Shown: one piece after another, positions 15,280-25,117 of the stretch | Numbering within the stretch: position 1 is the first letter of the stretch | How the letters are laid out: every line of letters begins with the position of its first letter | The notes under the pieces: model-generated | Told to the model about the DNA's origin: nothing | Database searches by the model: none | The model's input: the letters and a program-made list of their open reading frames with translations, nothing else | NCBI RefSeq assembly: GCF_026341035.1 | Contig: NZ_JAPEOQ010000002.1 | Span: 3,844,001 to 3,908,000, forward strand | Reading direction: 5' to 3' | Length of the DNA: 64,000 nt | From: Streptomyces sp. NBC_01016 | GTDB taxonomy: Bacteria; Actinomycetota; Actinomycetes; Streptomycetales; Streptomycetaceae | Translations under genes and position numbers: made by a program

Positions 15280-17190
15280 GTGACCCGCACATCCGTCACC
15301 GCCGCAGCACGTCTCAGAATCACCCGGCTCCCCAGACTCGGCCTGCTCGGCGCCGCCGGGCTGTTGCTCGCCGCGGGAGTCACACTGCCCGGCACCCTGT
15401 CGGCCGACGCCGCCGGCGACTGCAGCCCCACCAAGCTGTTCGTCGCGACGGACGGCAACGACAAGGCGAAGGGCACCGAGCAGAGCCCGTTCAAGACCGT
15501 GACCCGGGCCCGCGACGAGATCCGCGACAAGGGCCTCAACCGCCCCGGCCGCATGAAGTGCGACATCGAGGTCAACCTGCGGGCCGGGGACTACCCGGTG
15601 GGCAAGGCGATCGGCCTCGACGAGCGCGACTCAGGCGCCGGCGGCCACAAGGTCGTCTACCGGAGCGTGGACGGACCGGGCAAGGCCCGGCTGACCGGCT
15701 CCGTCCCGGTGACCGGCTGGGAGGCGTACAAGGACGGCGTCTACCGCGCCAAGGTCCCGGTCGACCAGCCCTTCTACACGCTGTACGACGACGGTCAGCG
15801 GGCCACCAACGCCCGCTACCCCAACCGGAAGTCGGCCGACGAGTGGGCGCCGTACCTGAAGTCCTACCTGCCCGAGCCGACCTACGAGGCGGTGCACACC
15901 TGGCTGTGGGCCAACCCCGGTGACTGGAACCCGGACTGGGACATGAGCCAGGGACGGGTGACCGTCTGGTCGGGCGGCAGCTGGTCGTGGTTCACCGACA
16001 CGGTCGACATCCGCGACTACAACATGAAGAAGAGCCAGCTCACCTTCAAGTACCCGACCCGCTTCGCGCTCCACAACAGCGGCGGCGGCTCCAGGTACTT
16101 CCTGGAGAACTCGATCGACTTCCTCGACCAGGCCGGCGAGTGGTATGCCGACCGTAAGGGCGGCTACCTCTACTACAAGCCGCAGGGCGGCGACATCGCG
16201 AAGGCGGAGGTGCGCAGGCCCGTCGTGAAGACCGTGCTTGACCTGGCGGGTTCGTCACAGAGCAAGCGGCTGCACGACGTGTCCTTCGACGGGCTCGGTG
16301 TCACGCAGACCGACTTCCCCGACTGGTACCGGTACGGCTGGAACGAGTCCGGCGACTCCGGCGTGGTGCACGAGTACCCCACGTACGACCGGCAGATCGA
16401 GATGCCCCGCAATCGCTTCGGTGCGATCCGGCTCACCAACACCACCGGCATCGACCTGAGCCGCATGCACATCACCGACACCGGGTTCACCGCGATCTAC
16501 CTGCTCACCGCGAACGATCACGTACGCGTCGCGGACAGCCTGCTGGAACGGCTCGGCGCCGACGGCATCCGCGTCGAGGGCCCCTATCCGGGTGAGGGCG
16601 ACGTCGCGCACGAGAACACCTTCACCAACCTCTTCATCGACCACGTCGGCGAGTTGGTGCCCGGCGACGCCTCCGGCATCGAACTGCAGGACACCGGACG
16701 CAACACGGTCAGTCATGTCGTCGTCAACCACAGCGCCCGCTACGGCATCAGCCTGCGCAGCCGCCCCGAGGTCGCCACCAACGGCCAGACCTACACCGAC
16801 GGCAACAAGATCAGTTACGTCCGCCTGGAGAACACCGGCCTGGACAGTGGCGACATGGGCGCCTTCTACACGTACGGCCTGCAGAACGATCCAGAGGACC
16901 ACCCGATCGTCAACTCCCTGAACCAGGTCGTGATCGGTGATGTCATCCCGGACGCCTCCATGCCGGACTCCGGCACCCGCGGCGTGCACATGGACGCGGG
17001 CGGCTGCGGCTGGGCCATCTCGAACGTGCAGGTCGGCAAGGTGACCGACCAGAAGTACCAGGCCTACCAGTGCAACAAGGTCACCAACGGTGACTGGGAG
17101 GACGGCTTCGACGCCTCCCGCATGGAGTACGACAAGATCGGCGTCAAGGACTCGTTCCCGTACCCGAAGCCCGGTACGGCACAGGACTGA
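15280..17190 (+). CDS. Secreted right-handed beta-helix protein (GH141-like candidate)
   Basis: A 636-residue exported protein. Signal peptide residues 1-44, cleavage likely near ADA. The mature part opens with KLFVATDGNDKAKGTEQSPF and then RARDEIRDKG, the usual start of long right-handed parallel beta-helix enzymes. The later half is built of short repeats with acidic clusters (DHVRVADSLLERLGADGIRV, SGIELQDTGRNTVSHVVVNH). Length and opening pattern resemble family GH141, whose founding member acts on RG-II. That is my best guess, not a firm assignment. The GTG start has AAGGAG upstream. A GC hairpin follows the stop. Confidence 0.75.
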   Translation: MTRTSVTAAARLRITRLPRLGLLGAAGLLLAAGVTLPGTLSADAAGDCSPTKLFVATDGNDKAKGTEQSPFKTVTRARDEIRDKGLNRPGRMKCDIEVNLRAGDYPVGKAIGLDERDSGAGGHKVVYRSVDGPGKARLTGSVPVTGWEAYKDGVYRAKVPVDQPFYTLYDDGQRATNARYPNRKSADEWAPYLKSYLPEPTYEAVHTWLWANPGDWNPDWDMSQGRVTVWSGGSWSWFTDTVDIRDYNMKKSQLTFKYPTRFALHNSGGGSRYFLENSIDFLDQAGEWYADRKGGYLYYKPQGGDIAKAEVRRPVVKTVLDLAGSSQSKRLHDVSFDGLGVTQTDFPDWYRYGWNESGDSGVVHEYPTYDRQIEMPRNRFGAIRLTNTTGIDLSRMHITDTGFTAIYLLTANDHVRVADSLLERLGADGIRVEGPYPGEGDVAHENTFTNLFIDHVGELVPGDASGIELQDTGRNTVSHVVVNHSARYGISLRSRPEVATNGQTYTDGNKISYVRLENTGLDSGDMGAFYTYGLQNDPEDHPIVNSLNQVVIGDVIPDASMPDSGTRGVHMDAGGCGWAISNVQVGKVTDQKYQAYQCNKVTNGDWEDGFDASRMEYDKIGVKDSFPYPKPGTAQD

Positions 17191-17203
17191 CGCGCGCGAC
17201 CGG

Positions 17204-17236
17204 CGGGCGGGCCCGACGGCTCTCGGGGCCCGCCCG
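17204..17236 (+). terminator. GC-rich hairpin inside the operon
   Basis: CGGGCGGGCCCGA (17204-17216) pairs, with one bulged base, to TCGGGGCCCGCCCG (17223-17236). It lies between the beta-helix gene and the binding-protein-like gene, 14 bp after the stop. It may end or attenuate transcription. No T-tract follows. Confidence 0.6.
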
Positions 17237-17275
17237 TCACCCCAGTCAACGCACCGCTCTTGTGCAGGAGTCCGT

Positions 17276-18442
17276 ATGAATCCCACGTCGAGCAGCCCCA
17301 TCGAGGCGCCGCCCACCACGACCGACGCGCTGCGCGGTGTCAGCCGGGACAAGGCGGGGACCCCGTCGCCGCTCACCGAACTCTCCCGGATCGACGCGGG
17401 ACTGCCGCCGGGCTGTGAGACCGTCGGCCTGCCCGTGGTGTGGGACGCCTGGACGGCGGGCGGGCCCCCGGTCGAGCAACTCGCCGCGAACTACGACCTG
17501 TTGACGGTCGACCACGCCGACCTCGGGGATGCCGTCGCCGCCGGGTGTCTGGTGCCGGTGGACGAGCTGGTCGGCGCCGCGGCGCTGGAGCGGTGGCGGG
17601 CGGGCGCGATCGGGCCCGCGTTCGCCGCCTACCAGCGCGCCGGCCGGGCGTGGGCCGTGCCCTACCATGTGAGCGCGCAGATGTCCGCCGTGCGCGCGGA
17701 CCTGACGACCGCCGCGCCGCTCCCCACCACCTGGGACGACGTGGTCACGTCCGCCGTGCCGCTCACCGTGTGCCTCGGCGGAGAACACGCTCTTCTCACC
17801 TTGAGCGCCCTGTGCCTGAGTGAGGGTGAACGCCTGGGCGAGGGAGCGGAGTTCGTCTCCCGCGAGGGCGGGGTGCGCGCCCTGGAACGGCTCGCCGAGC
17901 TGGTCGCCCGCAGCGACCCGCGCCTGTGGCACCGCGGTCCGCGTACCGTTCTGGAGGCGCTGGCACAGGGCGACGGGCCCGTGTACTGCCCGCTGATCCC
18001 GGGGTGCGCCACCGCCACCCGCAGCGGCCGCCACCCGCTCGCCTTCGGTGCGCCGCCCGCGGCCCGCGGTGTCCTCGCCGGCACCGGGCTCGCGGTGTCG
18101 CGGCGCCGCGCACACGACCCACTGATCCGGGAGGCACTGCGCGACCATCTCGTGCGGCTGCTCGCCGACCCCGTCCAGTGCGGCCTCTTCCCGGTCACCG
18201 GCGCCCAGCCGGCGGCCCGTGCCGCCTGGGCCGACGCCCGCGCGGGCCGCCGCTGGGGCGGCTTCTACCGCGCCACCCTCGACACCGTGGAGACGGCGTG
18301 GATCCTCCCGAACCACCCAGGCTTCCCGGCCTTCCAGCACGCCGCGTCCGAGCTGCTGCGCGCCGCACTCGTCGAGCACCGCGCGCCGGCAGCCGTCGTG
18401 AACGACCTCAACAGACTGTACCGACAGGGGAGTTGCACATGA
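17276..18442 (+). CDS. Solute-binding-protein-like gene without an export signal
   Basis: A 388-residue protein similar to family-1 extracellular solute-binding proteins (GRAWAVPYHVSAQMSAVRAD and TTWDDVV motifs, a domain-hinge pattern, and an AFQHAASELL-type C terminus). Its N terminus (MNPTSSSPIEAPPTTTDALR) is polar, with no hydrophobic core, twin arginines or lipobox. The start is fixed by a GCAGGAG just upstream. It therefore looks cytoplasmic, which is odd for this fold. It overlaps the GH95 gene by ATGA and follows a hairpin. It could be an intracellular sugar sensor or a decayed binding protein. Confidence 0.72.
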   Translation: MNPTSSSPIEAPPTTTDALRGVSRDKAGTPSPLTELSRIDAGLPPGCETVGLPVVWDAWTAGGPPVEQLAANYDLLTVDHADLGDAVAAGCLVPVDELVGAAALERWRAGAIGPAFAAYQRAGRAWAVPYHVSAQMSAVRADLTTAAPLPTTWDDVVTSAVPLTVCLGGEHALLTLSALCLSEGERLGEGAEFVSREGGVRALERLAELVARSDPRLWHRGPRTVLEALAQGDGPVYCPLIPGCATATRSGRHPLAFGAPPAARGVLAGTGLAVSRRRAHDPLIREALRDHLVRLLADPVQCGLFPVTGAQPAARAAWADARAGRRWGGFYRATLDTVETAWILPNHPGFPAFQHAASELLRAALVEHRAPAAVVNDLNRLYRQGSCT

Positions 18443-20850
18443 GAGACGTCAGCAGACGCGGCGTGCTCGCGGTGGCGGGCGGCACGGCAGCCGCCACCGC
18501 CCTGCCCCGCACAGCCGCCGCGGCCACCACCACCGCGTCCGCTCCGCCGGACCCCGACAACCCGTTACGGCTGTGGTATCGCGCCCCCGCCGAGGAGTGG
18601 CTCGAGGCCCTGCCCGTCGGCAACGGCCGGATCGGCGCCATGGTGTACGGCGGCACCGACACCGAACACCTCCAGCTCAACGAGGACAGCCTGTGGGCGG
18701 GCAGCCCCCACGACTACAACCGCCCCGACGCCGTCGACCACCTCGCCGAGATCCGCCGCCTGATCCTCGCCGAGAAGTGGCACCAGGCCCAACAGCTCGT
18801 CGACGCGCACTTCATGGGCAGCCCGAGCGAACAGGCCGCCTACCAGGTCCTCGGCACCCTCGACCTCGCCCTCGCCGGAAGCGGCGACGTCACCGACTAC
18901 GAGCGCGAACTCGACCTGACCTCCGCGCTGGCCCGCGTCCGCTACACCCGTGGCGGCGTGCGCCACACCCGCGAGGTCCTCGCCAGCGCCCCCGACCAGG
19001 TCATCCTCGTACGCCTCACTGCCGACACACCAGGAGTCGTCGGCTTCACGGCGTCGTTCAACACCCCGCAAGCGGCCGGGAGTTCGGCCGTCGACGCCCG
19101 GACCATCGCCCTGGACGGCGTCAGCGGACCGTGGCAAGGGCGCGACGGCACCGTCCGGTTCCGTGCCACCGTACGCGCGGTGGCCGACGGTGGCGGCGTC
19201 CGCACCGACCCGTCCGGAACCCTCACGGTGACCGGCGCCGACGCGGTCACCCTCGTCGTCTCCCTGGCCACCAGCTACCGCAACTACCTGGACGTCGACG
19301 CCGATCCGGCCGAGCGCGCCCGCCGCCACCTCGACCCGGCGGCCGCCACCCCGTACGGGAAGCTCCGCGAACGCCATGTGGCCGACTACCGGCGGATGTT
19401 CGGCCGTGTCGCCCTCGACCTCGGCACATCCGAGCGGACCCTGCTGCCCACGGACGAGCGGATCGGGCAGTTCGGTGACGGCAAGGACCCGCAGTTCGCC
19501 GCTCTCTACTTCCAGTACGGCCGCTATCTGCTGATCTCCTGCTCGCGCGCGCCGGGCCAGGCCGCCAACCTGCAAGGCCTGTGGAACGACAGCATGGCCC
19601 CGGCCTGGGAGTCCAAGTACACCGTCAACATCAACTTCGAGATGAACTACTGGCCGGCCGGCCCCGCCAACCTCGCCGAGTGCTGGGAACCGGCCGCCAC
19701 GATGATCCACGAACTGGCCGAGAACGGCGCCCGCACCGCGAAACTGCACTACGGCGCGGGCGGCTGGGTCACCCACCACAACACCGACGCCTGGCGCGGC
19801 ACCGCCCCCGTGGACTTCGCCCAGTACGGCATGTGGCCCACCGGCGGCGCCTGGCTGTCCCTGATGCTGTGGGAGCGCTACCGGTTCACCGGCGACGAGG
19901 CGGCGCTGCGCGCCGACTACCCGGTCCTCAAGGGCGCGGTGGAGTTCTTCCTCGACACCCTCACCCAGGAGTCCGAGCACGGCTGGCTGATCACCAACCC
20001 CTCGCAGTCGCCCGAGGTCACCCACCACCAGGACGAGGGCGAGTCCGTCAGCATCTGCGCCGGACCCACCATGGACATGCAGCTGCTGCGCGACCTCTTC
20101 GACGCCTACCGGCAGGCGGCCCGCGTCCTCGACACGGACTCCGGCCTGCGGGAACGGGTGGCCGAGGCGCGCGAACGGCTCGCGCCCACCCGCATCGGGT
20201 ACCTCGGCCAGATCCAGGAGTGGCTCGTCGACTGGGAGGAGGCCGCGACGGTCCGCAGCCGCCATGTCTCCCACTTGTACGGCCTGTTCCCCAGCGCGCA
20301 GATCACCCCGCGCACCACGCCCGACCTCGCCGCGGCGGCGGTCAAGAGCCTGGAGCTGCGCGGCACCGCCGGACAGGGCTGGTCCCTCGCCTGGAAGATC
20401 AACATGTGGGCGCGGCTGCTCGACCGCGAGCGTGCCTACAAGCACCTCGCCGACCTGCTCACCCCGGCGCGCACCGCGCCCAACCTGTTCGACCTGCACC
20501 CGCCGTTCCAGATCGACGGAAACTTCGGCGGTGTCTCCGGCATCACCGAGATGCTGCTGCAGAGCCACGCCGACGAGGTGGAGCTGCTGCCCACGCTGCC
20601 GAGCGCGTGGCCGACGGGCTCCTTCCGCGGGCTGCGGGCGCGCGGCGGCTTCGAGCTCGACGCGCACTGGGCGGACGGCGCCCTCACCGCCGCGAGCGTC
20701 CGCTCGCTCCAGGGCCGTGAACTGCGGCTGCGCACCGACCGGCCGGTCGACGTGGCAGGCGCCGACCGGGTCGAACGCCCCGAGGCGAACGTCGTCGTCT
20801 GTGCGACGCGCAAGAACGGTGCGTACCGGATCGTGCCGCGCAAGGCGTAG
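18439..20850 (+). CDS. GH95 glycoside hydrolase (alpha-L-fucosidase / alpha-L-galactosidase), Tat-exported
   Basis: An 803-residue enzyme with a twin-arginine signal (SRRGVLAVAGG). The N-terminal beta domain opens with LWYRAPAEEWLEALPVGNGR, and the central (alpha/alpha)6 barrel has the GH95 motifs: Asn397 and Asn399 (NINFEMNYWP), HHNTDAWRG, Glu526 (NPSQSPE, general acid) and Asp693 (DGNFGG, paired with the Asn residues to activate water). GH95 members remove terminal alpha-1,2-L-fucose or L-galactose; both occur in plant polysaccharides, the latter in RG-II. Specificity is not readable here. It is the last gene of the CUT1 operon. Confidence 0.93.
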   Translation: MRDVSRRGVLAVAGGTAAATALPRTAAAATTTASAPPDPDNPLRLWYRAPAEEWLEALPVGNGRIGAMVYGGTDTEHLQLNEDSLWAGSPHDYNRPDAVDHLAEIRRLILAEKWHQAQQLVDAHFMGSPSEQAAYQVLGTLDLALAGSGDVTDYERELDLTSALARVRYTRGGVRHTREVLASAPDQVILVRLTADTPGVVGFTASFNTPQAAGSSAVDARTIALDGVSGPWQGRDGTVRFRATVRAVADGGGVRTDPSGTLTVTGADAVTLVVSLATSYRNYLDVDADPAERARRHLDPAAATPYGKLRERHVADYRRMFGRVALDLGTSERTLLPTDERIGQFGDGKDPQFAALYFQYGRYLLISCSRAPGQAANLQGLWNDSMAPAWESKYTVNINFEMNYWPAGPANLAECWEPAATMIHELAENGARTAKLHYGAGGWVTHHNTDAWRGTAPVDFAQYGMWPTGGAWLSLMLWERYRFTGDEAALRADYPVLKGAVEFFLDTLTQESEHGWLITNPSQSPEVTHHQDEGESVSICAGPTMDMQLLRDLFDAYRQAARVLDTDSGLRERVAEARERLAPTRIGYLGQIQEWLVDWEEAATVRSRHVSHLYGLFPSAQITPRTTPDLAAAAVKSLELRGTAGQGWSLAWKINMWARLLDRERAYKHLADLLTPARTAPNLFDLHPPFQIDGNFGGVSGITEMLLQSHADEVELLPTLPSAWPTGSFRGLRARGGFELDAHWADGALTAASVRSLQGRELRLRTDRPVDVAGADRVERPEANVVVCATRKNGAYRIVPRKA

Positions 20851-20914
20851 CCCCGCCGCGTACGGCGTAGCCACTCCCGTAACACCCTTCCCCCTTATCC
20901 GACTTGAGGAGTTC

Positions 20915-20924
20915 TGGCATGCCT
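20915..20924. promoter_or_regulatory. TGGCATGCCT, operator-like 10-mer over the PL1 start codon
   Basis: This 10-mer differs from TGGCATGCCA by one base and includes the ATG of the pectate lyase. It may be a weak site of the same GntR/FCD regulon. Because ATGCCT simply encodes Met-Pro, it could be chance. Confidence 0.35.
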
Positions 20925-23216
20925 GAAATGAACGGGCGCGAGGCCACCGACAGCGTGCAACGCCTCGCCACCCCCATGGGCCGCCGCGCCTTCGTCGTCG
21001 GCGCGGGTGCTCTGCTCGGCGCCGCCGCGCTCAACCTGCCCTCCTCCGCCCGCGCGGCCGAGAAGCTCGCCGTGGCGGCCGAGGCCGCGGACGACGTGCT
21101 CGCCTTTCCCGGCGCCGAGGGCGGCGGCCGCTGGGCCACCGGCGGCCGAGGCAAGCCCGTCTACGAGGTCACCACGCTCGCCGACTCGGGGCCCGGCTCC
21201 CTGCGCGAGGCCGTCTCCGCCTCCGACCGCACCGTCGTCTTCCGTGTGGCAGGCAATATCGAGCTCAAGGGTGGCCTCGACATCCTCGGCTCGAACCTGA
21301 CGATCGCCGGACAGACCGCGCCGGGCGACGGCATCTGCGTCGTCGGCAACGAGACGAAGATCAATGACCAGTCGAACATCATCCTGCGCCACCTGCGGTT
21401 CCGCGGCACCGACAGCCTCGGCACCCCCATCGACACCTTCGGTGTGGAGGGCTGCAAGAACGTCATCATCGACCACTGTTCCTTCAGCTGGGCGGTCGAC
21501 GAGTGCTGCTCCGTGTACGGGAACGAGAACGTCACCCTGCAGTGGTGCATCGTCTCCGAGGGCCTCGCCCAGTCCGTGCATCCGAAGGGGCTGCACGGCT
21601 ACGGCGGCCTGTGGGGCGGCGACAACGTCACGTACCACCACAACCTCCTGGTCCACCAGGGCGGCCGCAACCCGCGCTTCAGCTTCGTCGAGGACATCCC
21701 GAGCAATGTGGACCACCGCAACAACGTGATCTACAACTACGGCTACACGTCCTGCTACGGCGGCGAGTGGGTCGCCGGGGTCAACATGATCGGCAACTAC
21801 TACAAGCCCGGTCCCGACACCCTCGCCGACATCGCCCCCGTCATCGTCTCGCCCGACCGCGGCGGCGTCTGGCACGTCAGCGGCAACACCATCGAGGGCC
21901 ACGACGACATCACCGACGACAACGTGAAGGGTGTGAAGTTCCCGGTCGGCGGCGTCACCCTGCGCGACGAGCCCCTGGAGTTCCCCGACGCGATCGACGC
22001 GCAGTCCGCCAAGGACGCCTACGGCGCCGTGCTGAAGGGCGTGGGCGCGACACTGCCGCGCCGTGACGCCGTCGACGCGCGCGTCGTCCACGACGCCCGC
22101 CACGGCACCGGACGCATGATCAACTCGCAGAAGGAGGTCGGCGGCCTCGTCCCGCTCGCCGCCGCCGAGGCACCCAAGGACAGCGACCACGATGGCATCC
22201 CCGACGCATGGGAGAAGGCCCACGGCCTCAACCCGAAGGACGCCGCGGACGGCGCCGCGATCGACTCGGCCACGGGGTACAGCAACCTGGAGCTGTACCT
22301 CCACTCCATCAGCAGAACCGGCGCGCCCAACCCCGAGGTCGCCCTCGCAGGACCCGACATCGACACCGTGTACGCGAACGCCACGGGAACCGCCGACGTC
22401 GCCCTGCGTGCCTCGGCCACCGCGCAGGGAAGCGCCTCCATCAAGGCCGTCGCCTTCTACGCCGACGACGAGAAGATCGGCGAAGCCACCACCGCCCCGT
22501 ACGAGCTCACCTGGAAGGGCGCCACTGCCGGCACCCACCACCTCACGGCCCGCGCCACGGACTCCACCGGCACCGCCACCACGTCGTCCCCCGTCCCGGT
22601 GCACGTCAACAAGAAGACGGACCTGGGGAGTTGGACGTCCGTCGACCTCGGCGACGTGCCCATCAAGGGCGCCGCCGCCCTGGACTCCGGGAAGTTCACG
22701 CTACGCGGCTCCGGCAGGATCAAGGGCCGCAAGGACAGCTGCCACTTCGTCTACCAGAAGATCGACAGCCCCGGCGACGAGGTCGTCGAGCTGATCGCCC
22801 GCGTGGACACGCTCAGCCGCGTCTACTCGGAGGTCATCGCCGGCATCATGATCCGCGACAACCTCACGCCGGACTCGCCCTTCAACCTCATCGGTGTCTG
22901 CGTCGTCGACGGCGGCCTGAAGTGCGCCGTCAAGCGCATCCACTCGCACGGCCCCGAGATGAGCGACGGCCGGTACCCGTACGAGGAGGACGAGCTGCTC
23001 GACATCAAGCCGCAGTGGCTGCGCATCACGCTGCGCGGCGACGAGTTCACCTCCGAGATCTCCCCGGACTCCCTGCAGTGGACGCGCGCGGGCTACGAGC
23101 GGATCCCGATGGGCGATCAGGTGTACGCGGGCCTGTTCGTCGACGGCGACGAGCAGGACAACGACATCGCGCACTATGTGACGGCGACGTTCAGCCAGGT
23201 GAAAATCAACAAGTAG
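20919..23216 (+). CDS. Secreted multidomain pectate lyase (PL1)
   Basis: A 765-residue exported enzyme. A twin-arginine-like signal (GRRAFVVGAGALLG) lies near residues 22-45. Residues ~55-410 are a PL1 beta-helix (FPGAEGGGRWATGGRG; IIDHCSFSWAVDE; a GGRNPRF segment with the likely catalytic Arg). Then come a Ca-binding type-3-like repeat (DSDHDGIPDAWEKAHGLNP, ~425), an Ig-like domain (~480-565), and a C-terminal concanavalin-like DUF1349 domain (~570-765). It cleaves de-esterified homogalacturonan by beta-elimination, working with the CE8 enzyme. The ATG at 20919 is chosen for GAGGAG 7 nt upstream. It is convergent with the GH127 gene, 8 bp apart. Confidence 0.92.
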   Translation: MPEMNGREATDSVQRLATPMGRRAFVVGAGALLGAAALNLPSSARAAEKLAVAAEAADDVLAFPGAEGGGRWATGGRGKPVYEVTTLADSGPGSLREAVSASDRTVVFRVAGNIELKGGLDILGSNLTIAGQTAPGDGICVVGNETKINDQSNIILRHLRFRGTDSLGTPIDTFGVEGCKNVIIDHCSFSWAVDECCSVYGNENVTLQWCIVSEGLAQSVHPKGLHGYGGLWGGDNVTYHHNLLVHQGGRNPRFSFVEDIPSNVDHRNNVIYNYGYTSCYGGEWVAGVNMIGNYYKPGPDTLADIAPVIVSPDRGGVWHVSGNTIEGHDDITDDNVKGVKFPVGGVTLRDEPLEFPDAIDAQSAKDAYGAVLKGVGATLPRRDAVDARVVHDARHGTGRMINSQKEVGGLVPLAAAEAPKDSDHDGIPDAWEKAHGLNPKDAADGAAIDSATGYSNLELYLHSISRTGAPNPEVALAGPDIDTVYANATGTADVALRASATAQGSASIKAVAFYADDEKIGEATTAPYELTWKGATAGTHHLTARATDSTGTATTSSPVPVHVNKKTDLGSWTSVDLGDVPIKGAAALDSGKFTLRGSGRIKGRKDSCHFVYQKIDSPGDEVVELIARVDTLSRVYSEVIAGIMIRDNLTPDSPFNLIGVCVVDGGLKCAVKRIHSHGPEMSDGRYPYEEDELLDIKPQWLRITLRGDEFTSEISPDSLQWTRAGYERIPMGDQVYAGLFVDGDEQDNDIAHYVTATFSQVKINK

Positions 23217-23224
23217 GGCCCTGG

Positions 23225-25117
23225 TTAAGGGTGTTGGTCCAGCGGTACCCACACCCGCATCGCGCCGTCGCCGCGGTTGTCCCACTGGAAATAGGGCACC
23301 GCGGCGGCGGACGCCGGGCGGCGGGTGCGGGGGGCGCCCGGACTGAGATAGGGCAGGCCGTCCTGGTGCGGGGCGGCGACCGTGACCGCGTCCGTCTCGA
23401 TGCGGACCGTGCGGCCGACGCCCGGCAGGTCGGCGACGTCGCGCACGCGCAGGTCCGCGTCCGCCGCGAGTGCCAGCTCGTCGACGTAGGGCTGGTCGGC
23501 CTGCTCGAAGCAGTACACGAGCGGGCCGCGTTCGAGCGCCACGCTGCCGCGCAGGGCATCGATGCGCGGGTGGGCGGCCGTGAGGCGCGGCGTCATGTCG
23601 AGATCCAGGACGATGGACTCGCCCGCGCGCCAGCGCCGGCGCAGCAGCACCCGGCCTTGCGCGTCGGGTGTGACGGGGGCGCCGTCGAGGAGCGTGCGGC
23701 CGCTCCACGGCGGCACGCGCAGCGCCAGCGTCCACTCCGCGTCCGGCGCCTCCTCCATGGTGACCCGCACCGCGCCCCTCCACGGATACTCCGTCTCCAC
23801 GCGCACCGCGATCCGCCCGGGCCCCAGGTCGCAGGCCAGCCTCATCGGTGTGTACAGGTGCAGGAACAGGGCGTCGTCCGTGGTCGTCGCCGCGTAGTGG
23901 GGGAGCGAGGCCATCAGGCGGGTCACGGAGGGCGGGCAGCACGCCGACCAGAACCACTCGTCGCGGCAGCGCGGATCGCCCACCGCGTCGGCGTGGTCGG
24001 GGCGGCGCTGCAGCGGGTTGCCCTTGTAGTACGTGCGCCCGTCCGCGGAGCGGGCCGCCGCGAACGCGTTGTACAGCGTGCGCTCCAGCAGGTCCGCGTA
24101 CCGTCCCTCACCAGTGGCGAGCAGCAGCCGCCACGCCCACTGCATGCTCGCGGCCGACGCGCATGTCTCGTTGTACGCGAGGTCCGGCGGGAGTTCGTAG
24201 CGCTCGCCGAAGACCTCCCCGACCTGCCGGGACCCCAGGCCGCCGGTGATCGCGGTCCGCGCGGCCACCATGTCGGTCCAGCGCGCGGCGCTCGCGGCGA
24301 GGAGTTCCTTGTCGCCGGTCTCCACGGCCACGTCCACCGCGCCGGCCTCCAGGTACAGGGCACGTACGACGTGACCGGTGACGGCGGGGGCCTCGCGGAC
24401 GGGAAGGTGGTCGAGGCGGTGGCGGGCGCCGTGCTTGTGCGGGCCCACGAGCCCGTGGCCCCGGCGTTCGACCATGCGGGCGGCGAGGGTGAGGTGGCGC
24501 TCGACGCCCGTGGCCCGGTACAGCTCCACCAGAGCCGTCTCGACCTGGGGATGTCCGTCAAGGCCGGGCCCCTCGTCGTCGAGGAAGACCGTGCACAGAT
24601 GGTCGGCCAGGCGGCCCGCCGCCGCCAGCAACTCCTCGTCCCCTGTGGCGCGTTGGGCGGCCACCGCCGCCTGGAAGAGGTGTCCCGCGCAGTAGTGCTC
24701 GTGGCTGTCGACGAGTCGGGTGTAGCGGTCCGCCGGGTTCGTGAGCTGATAGTGGGTGTCGAGATAGCCGTCGGGTTGCTGGGCGCGGGCCAGCAGGCGG
24801 GCCGTCTCGGTGAGGAACGCGGTGAGTGCCGGGTCGGGGGAGTGCTGGAGCTGCCACGCCGCGCTCTCCAGCATCTTGTACACGTCGGAGTCGGCGTAGG
24901 CAGGTCCCCGGAAGGCGCCGGATGCGAGGCCGGCGGCCGTCCGGAGGTTGGCGAGGGCGCCGGAGTCCTCCAGGTGGTGCAGGGCGAGGGGGATGCTCGC
25001 GGTGCGGTTGACGTCCAGCCACTGGCCGAGCAGGCCTCCGGTGACCGTCAGCCGGAGGTTACGGGGCGGGCGGTGCGGGGAGAGCGCGGCGGGGGTGGGG
25101 CGTACGGGGCCTTCCAT
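23225..25117 (-). CDS. GH127 beta-L-arabinofuranosidase
   Basis: A 630-residue cytoplasmic enzyme (no signal) of the GH127/DUF1680 family. It has the zinc-thiolate catalytic site known from HypBA1: Glu317 and Cys319 in NETCASAAS, and Cys393-Cys394 in SACCPPSVTR, with near-HypBA1 spacing. Such enzymes release beta-L-arabinofuranose, and some act on RG-II aceric acid. Two in-frame starts, ATG 25117 and TTG 25138, each have a GGAGG because a 21-bp segment is duplicated. I take the ATG. It lies downstream of the GntR/FCD gene on the same strand and is probably co-transcribed with it. Confidence 0.92.
   Translation of the reverse strand: MEGPVRPTPAALSPHRPPRNLRLTVTGGLLGQWLDVNRTASIPLALHHLEDSGALANLRTAAGLASGAFRGPAYADSDVYKMLESAAWQLQHSPDPALTAFLTETARLLARAQQPDGYLDTHYQLTNPADRYTRLVDSHEHYCAGHLFQAAVAAQRATGDEELLAAAGRLADHLCTVFLDDEGPGLDGHPQVETALVELYRATGVERHLTLAARMVERRGHGLVGPHKHGARHRLDHLPVREAPAVTGHVVRALYLEAGAVDVAVETGDKELLAASAARWTDMVAARTAITGGLGSRQVGEVFGERYELPPDLAYNETCASAASMQWAWRLLLATGEGRYADLLERTLYNAFAAARSADGRTYYKGNPLQRRPDHADAVGDPRCRDEWFWSACCPPSVTRLMASLPHYAATTTDDALFLHLYTPMRLACDLGPGRIAVRVETEYPWRGAVRVTMEEAPDAEWTLALRVPPWSGRTLLDGAPVTPDAQGRVLLRRRWRAGESIVLDLDMTPRLTAAHPRIDALRGSVALERGPLVYCFEQADQPYVDELALAADADLRVRDVADLPGVGRTVRIETDAVTVAAPHQDGLPYLSPGAPRTRRPASAAAVPYFQWDNRGDGAMRVWVPLDQHP

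Noticed and set aside
16141..16150. TGGTATGCCG inside the beta-helix gene
   Set aside because: Also a Trp-Tyr-Ala codon run in coding sequence; not counted as an operator.
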